Assembly: GCA_019246375.1 (NCBI GenBank)
Contig: JAFAQO010000245.1
Coordinates: 1-8,348, forward strand
Length of the DNA: 8,348 nucleotides
Source of the DNA: Mycobacterium sp.
GTDB taxonomy: Bacteria > Actinomycetota > Actinomycetes > Mycobacteriales > Mycobacteriaceae
Direction of reading: 5' to 3'
Below, piece after piece: positions 6,649 to 8,348 of the stretch (the first letter of the stretch is position 1; each line of letters opens with the position of its first letter). A program made the position numbers and the translations under genes. The notes under the pieces are model-generated. The model made no database searches and was not told where the DNA came from. It saw nothing but the letters and a program-made list of their open reading frames with translations.

Positions 6649-6678
6649 AGCATAGGCAAGGCTGCCCTAAATTAGCAA
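6649..6678 (-). promoter_or_regulatory. Candidate thioesterase promoter overlapped by an IdeR-like box
   Basis: On the minus strand TTGCTA (6678-6673) and TATGCT (6654-6649) are 18 bp apart, predicting a start near 6642 and a leader of about 160 bases. The 19-bp IdeR-like box at 6652-6670 covers the spacer and the -10 element, an arrangement expected of an iron-dependent repressor. The promoter elements are pattern matches only. Confidence 0.45.
6652..6670. promoter_or_regulatory. IdeR (DtxR-family) binding box
   Basis: The minus strand reads TTAGGGCAGCCTTGCCTAT. Against the consensus TTAGGTTAGGCTAACCTAA, the plus-strand form matches at 14 of 19 positions. Its first 12 minus-strand bases agree with the bfrA-type site as I recall it. 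Outer half-sites GCTAA (6645-6649) and TTAGC (6672-6676) extend the dyad. IdeR with Fe2+ normally represses iron-uptake genes and activates storage genes. It lies about 170-180 bp from both divergent starts. Confidence 0.6.
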
Positions 6679-6741
6679 GGGCTCACTCGATCGTGGCGTA
6701 TCGGCACTGCCAGAAAGGAAAGCCATCCTCCTCCCTTGGAT

Positions 6742-6764
6742 AATATATCGTATAACGATCTATT
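6742..6764. promoter_or_regulatory. AT-rich 23-bp imperfect palindrome upstream of blaI
   Basis: The inner dyad ATCGT-ATA-ACGAT (6747-6759) is perfect and is flanked by AATA and TATT, with a single mismatch pair at 6746/6760. It overlaps TATAAC (6751-6756), a good -10-like hexamer. A repressor bound here could control blaI or the divergent gene. The regulator is unknown; BlaI itself is one option. Confidence 0.5.
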
Positions 6765-6793
6765 TGTGGCGTTCCCTGATGTGCGGATCGGGT

Positions 6794-6810
6794 TACGACG
6801 GTCGGTAGTA
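6794..6810. promoter_or_regulatory. Candidate BlaI operator (autoregulation)
   Basis: TACGAC-GGTCG-GTAGTA is a dyad with 5 of 6 outer base pairs matched. BlaI/MecI repressors bind TACA/TGTA-type dyads, and this TAC...GTA form fits that pattern. It lies 43-59 bp before the blaI ATG and just upstream of TACGCT (6818-6823), a possible -10, so binding would block transcription. Confidence 0.45.
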
Positions 6811-6852
6811 CGGCGGGTACGCTGATCCTGTTGCACAGGAGATGGATGAACT

Positions 6853-7269
6853 ATGGCCAAGCAGATGCGCCTGGGAGACCTTGAACGTGCGGTGATGGAC
6901 CATTTGTGGTCCACGCCCGAGCCGCAAACCGTTCGGCAAGTCCACGAGGCGTTGTCCACCCAGCGCGACCTGGCATACACGACAGTGATGACGGTGTTGC
7001 AGCGGCTCGCCAAAAAGAATCTGGTCTCCCAAATTCGCGACGACCGGGCTCACCGCTACGCGCCCGTGCACAGCCGTGACGAGCTTGTCGCCGGGCTCAT
7101 GGTCGATGCATTGGATCAAGCCGCGGACTCCGGCAGCCGGCAGGCGGCGTTGGTCCACTTCGTCGAGCGGGTCGGCGCCGACGAAGCGGAAGCCCTTCGG
7201 CGCGCACTTACCGAGTTGGAAGCAAACCATCGTCCAGCTCCGTCTGCTGGCGCTCAGGTGGAGGACTAA
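6853..7269 (+). CDS. blaI: BlaI/MecI-family transcriptional repressor
   Basis: The 138-residue protein has an N-terminal winged-helix DNA-binding domain (about 1-75), with LGDLERAVMDHLW, the recognition-helix region LAYTTVMTVLQRLAKKNLV (40-58) and a wing RDDRAHRYAPV (62-72). A C-terminal helical dimerisation part follows (about 73-128). Length and sequence match the BlaI of M. tuberculosis (Rv1846c) closely as I recall it. In that family the repressor controls the beta-lactamase gene and others and is removed from DNA when a partner protease is activated. The start at 6853 has AGGAGA (6837-6842) 10 bases upstream. The next gene begins 14 bases after its stop, so the two form an operon. TAC...GTA dyads upstream suggest autorepression. 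Confidence 0.95.
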   Translation: MAKQMRLGDLERAVMDHLWSTPEPQTVRQVHEALSTQRDLAYTTVMTVLQRLAKKNLVSQIRDDRAHRYAPVHSRDELVAGLMVDALDQAADSGSRQAALVHFVERVGADEAEALRRALTELEANHRPAPSAGAQVED

Positions 7270-7283
7270 GGAAGACTGGCAGC

Positions 7284-8234
7284 GTGTCCGGGCTGGCGTT
7301 TACCCTCCTTGCGGCGCTGCTGGTCGGCCCGGTACCGGCGCTGCTGGCCCGAGCGACGTGGCCGCTGCGGGCTCCGCGCGCCGTGGTGGTGCTCTGGCAA
7401 GCCATCGCGCTCGCCGCTGTGCTTTCGGCGTTCAGCGCCGGCATCGCCACCGCCAGCCGGCTGTTGATGCCCGGGCCTCACGGGCGGCCGACAGCCAGCA
7501 TCGTCGGGGACGTCGGGCGGCTTGGCCGGCCGTTATGGCTGCTCTACGTCACCGTCTTCGCGCTAACACTGCTGATCGGTGCCCGACTCGCACTCGCGGT
7601 GCTGGGGGTGGCGATTGCCACTCGGCGGCGTCGCGCCCATCACCGCATGCTGGTCGACCTACTCGGCGTCACCCGCGATGCAGTCCCCACCCCGCGGGGC
7701 AGGCGGGGCAGCGACCTGCGCATTTTGGAAGTGAAACAGCCCTTGGCCTACTGCCTGCCCGGTGTACGCCGACGCGTTGTGGTCAGCGAAGGAACGTTGA
7801 CCGCCCTCACCGACACCGAAGTCACCGCCATCCTCAGCCATGAGCGCGCGCATCTGCGCGCCCGGCACGACCTCGTTCTCGAAGCATTCACCGCCGTCCA
7901 TGCCGCCTTTCCCCGGTTTGTTCGTAGCGCGAACGCGCTCGGTGCGGTGCGACTGCTCGTCGAGCTGCTGGCCGACGACGCCGCGGTCCGAGCGGCCGGC
8001 CGCGCTCCCCTGGCACGAGCGTTGGTGACCTGTGCCGGGACTCGCGCACCGTCGGGGGCACTGGCCGCCGGTGGTCCCAGCACTGTGCTGCGGGTGCGCC
8101 GGTTGTCGGGAAGAGGCAACAGCCGGATGCTGTCGGCGGCCGCATATATGGCCGCGGCCGCGGTCCTGGTGGTGCCCACCGTCGCACTGGCCGTACCGTG
8201 GCTCATCGAACTGCACCGGCTGTTCAGCGCCTAG
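7284..8234 (+). CDS. M56-family membrane metalloprotease, short BlaR1-like (Rv1845c-like)
   Basis: The 316-residue protein is an integral-membrane zinc protease. Membrane segments lie near 3-22, 33-57, 84-112 and 283-308. Between segments three and four is a cytoplasmic protease domain with HExxH at H186-E-R-A-H190 (SHERAH) and a downstream glutamate in VELLADDAA (E227, D231), the M56 pattern. AYCLPGVRRRVVVSEG (155-170) is also conserved in BlaR1/MecR1. In classical BlaR1 a C-terminal extracellular penicillin-binding domain follows the fourth helix; here the protein ends soon after it, so it has no beta-lactam sensor of its own. It starts at a GTG with AAGGAAG (7268-7274), 9 bases upstream and overlapping the blaI stop, so it is co-translated with blaI. 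It probably inactivates BlaI in response to an unidentified cell-wall signal. Confidence 0.92.
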   Translation: MSGLAFTLLAALLVGPVPALLARATWPLRAPRAVVVLWQAIALAAVLSAFSAGIATASRLLMPGPHGRPTASIVGDVGRLGRPLWLLYVTVFALTLLIGARLALAVLGVAIATRRRRAHHRMLVDLLGVTRDAVPTPRGRRGSDLRILEVKQPLAYCLPGVRRRVVVSEGTLTALTDTEVTAILSHERAHLRARHDLVLEAFTAVHAAFPRFVRSANALGAVRLLVELLADDAAVRAAGRAPLARALVTCAGTRAPSGALAAGGPSTVLRVRRLSGRGNSRMLSAAAYMAAAAVLVVPTVALAVPWLIELHRLFSA

Positions 8235-8255
8235 TGTGGCGCCATGCGGGCCACA
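8235..8255. repeat. Small inverted repeat just after the M56 protease gene
   Basis: TGTGGC (8235-8240) and GCCACA (8250-8255) pair around a 9-base loop, starting on the base after the stop codon. An alternative pairing uses GCCAT (8241-8245) and ATGGC (8256-8260). It could help end transcription but lacks a T-run. Confidence 0.3.
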
Positions 8256-8270
8256 ATGGCCTGAGGAGGA

Positions 8271-8348
8271 GTGCCGCCATCAAACGAGCGGAAGCCTTCA
8301 GACAACGTGGAAATGCCACGAGACCGGCTGTGCCACAGTGATCCTGAA
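8271..8348 (+). other. Unassigned open frame at the right edge (possible gene start or repeat)
   Basis: A GTG at 8271 begins 26 open codons reaching the window end (PPSNERKPSDNVEMPRDRL in its early part). A strong AGGAGGA (8264-8270) abuts the GTG with no spacer, too close for normal initiation; the in-frame ATG at 8313 is an alternative. The opposite strand is also open from the edge to a stop at 8231-8233, ending PPQAIVARMAPH. I recognise neither as a protein. From memory M. tuberculosis has gnd1 downstream of this protease gene, and nothing here resembles a gnd1 start. Confidence 0.2.

Larger units (their letters stand above)
6480..6852. other. Divergent regulatory region between the thioesterase gene and blaI (373 bp)
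   Basis: No credible gene lies here. It holds, left to right, a perfect 14-bp hairpin (6549-6580), a 13-bp palindrome (6588-6600), an IdeR-like box over a minus-strand promoter (6649-6678), an AT-rich imperfect palindrome (6742-6764) and a BlaI-like dyad (6794-6810). The short AT-rich patch around 6738-6765 contrasts with the GC-rich surroundings and is a likely promoter core. Confidence 0.7.

Noticed and set aside
6480..6659. 60-residue N-terminal extension of the thioesterase
   Set aside because: It is Arg/Pro-rich, encoded across a perfect hairpin and beside promoter-like sequence. A single hotdog domain of about 140 residues begins at the GTG at 6479.

Overview
The window is GC-rich, densely coding DNA from a slow-growing Mycobacterium. 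The gene content and order closely match the Rv1845c-Rv1860 segment of M. tuberculosis as I remember it, in inverted orientation. Nearly all the genes have the length expected of that family. No tRNA, rRNA, CRISPR array or complete insertion sequence was seen. The species cannot be named from sequence alone. Absence of the urease operon at its usual place here fits urease-negative mycobacteria such as the M. avium complex or M. haemophilum.

Layout. Positions 1-3522, minus strand: modA, modB and modC, a molybdate ABC importer read as one tightly packed operon, followed by the 5' two-thirds of apa (modD), a secreted Pro/Ala-rich glycoprotein antigen cut by the window edge. Positions 3523-3758: a divergent intergenic region holding two copies of a 33-bp direct repeat. 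Positions 3759-4436, plus strand: a short-chain-dehydrogenase-like protein that has lost its catalytic Tyr and Ser. Positions 4437-4651: a spacer with a possible fragment of a dispersed repeat. Positions 4652-6040, plus strand: ndh, type II NADH dehydrogenase. Positions 6054-6479, minus strand: a hotdog-fold thioesterase, tail-to-tail with ndh and only 13 bp away. Positions 6480-6852: a signal-rich divergent regulatory region. Positions 6853-8234, plus strand: a blaI repressor and BlaR-like M56 membrane metalloprotease pair. Positions 8235-8348: unassigned sequence running off the window.

How the parts work together. The mod operon brings molybdate in for molybdenum cofactor. Ndh feeds electrons from NADH to menaquinone without proton pumping. 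The BlaI/M56 pair is a repressor-protease module. The thioesterase and blaI share a divergent control region with a good match to an IdeR (iron regulator) box placed over a candidate thioesterase promoter, a strong 14-bp hairpin in its presumed leader, and two palindromes upstream of blaI. The window looks like ordinary mycobacterial core genome. I see no convincing new multi-gene system. The points of interest are the gene losses relative to M. tuberculosis, the catalytically degenerate SDR and this regulatory region.
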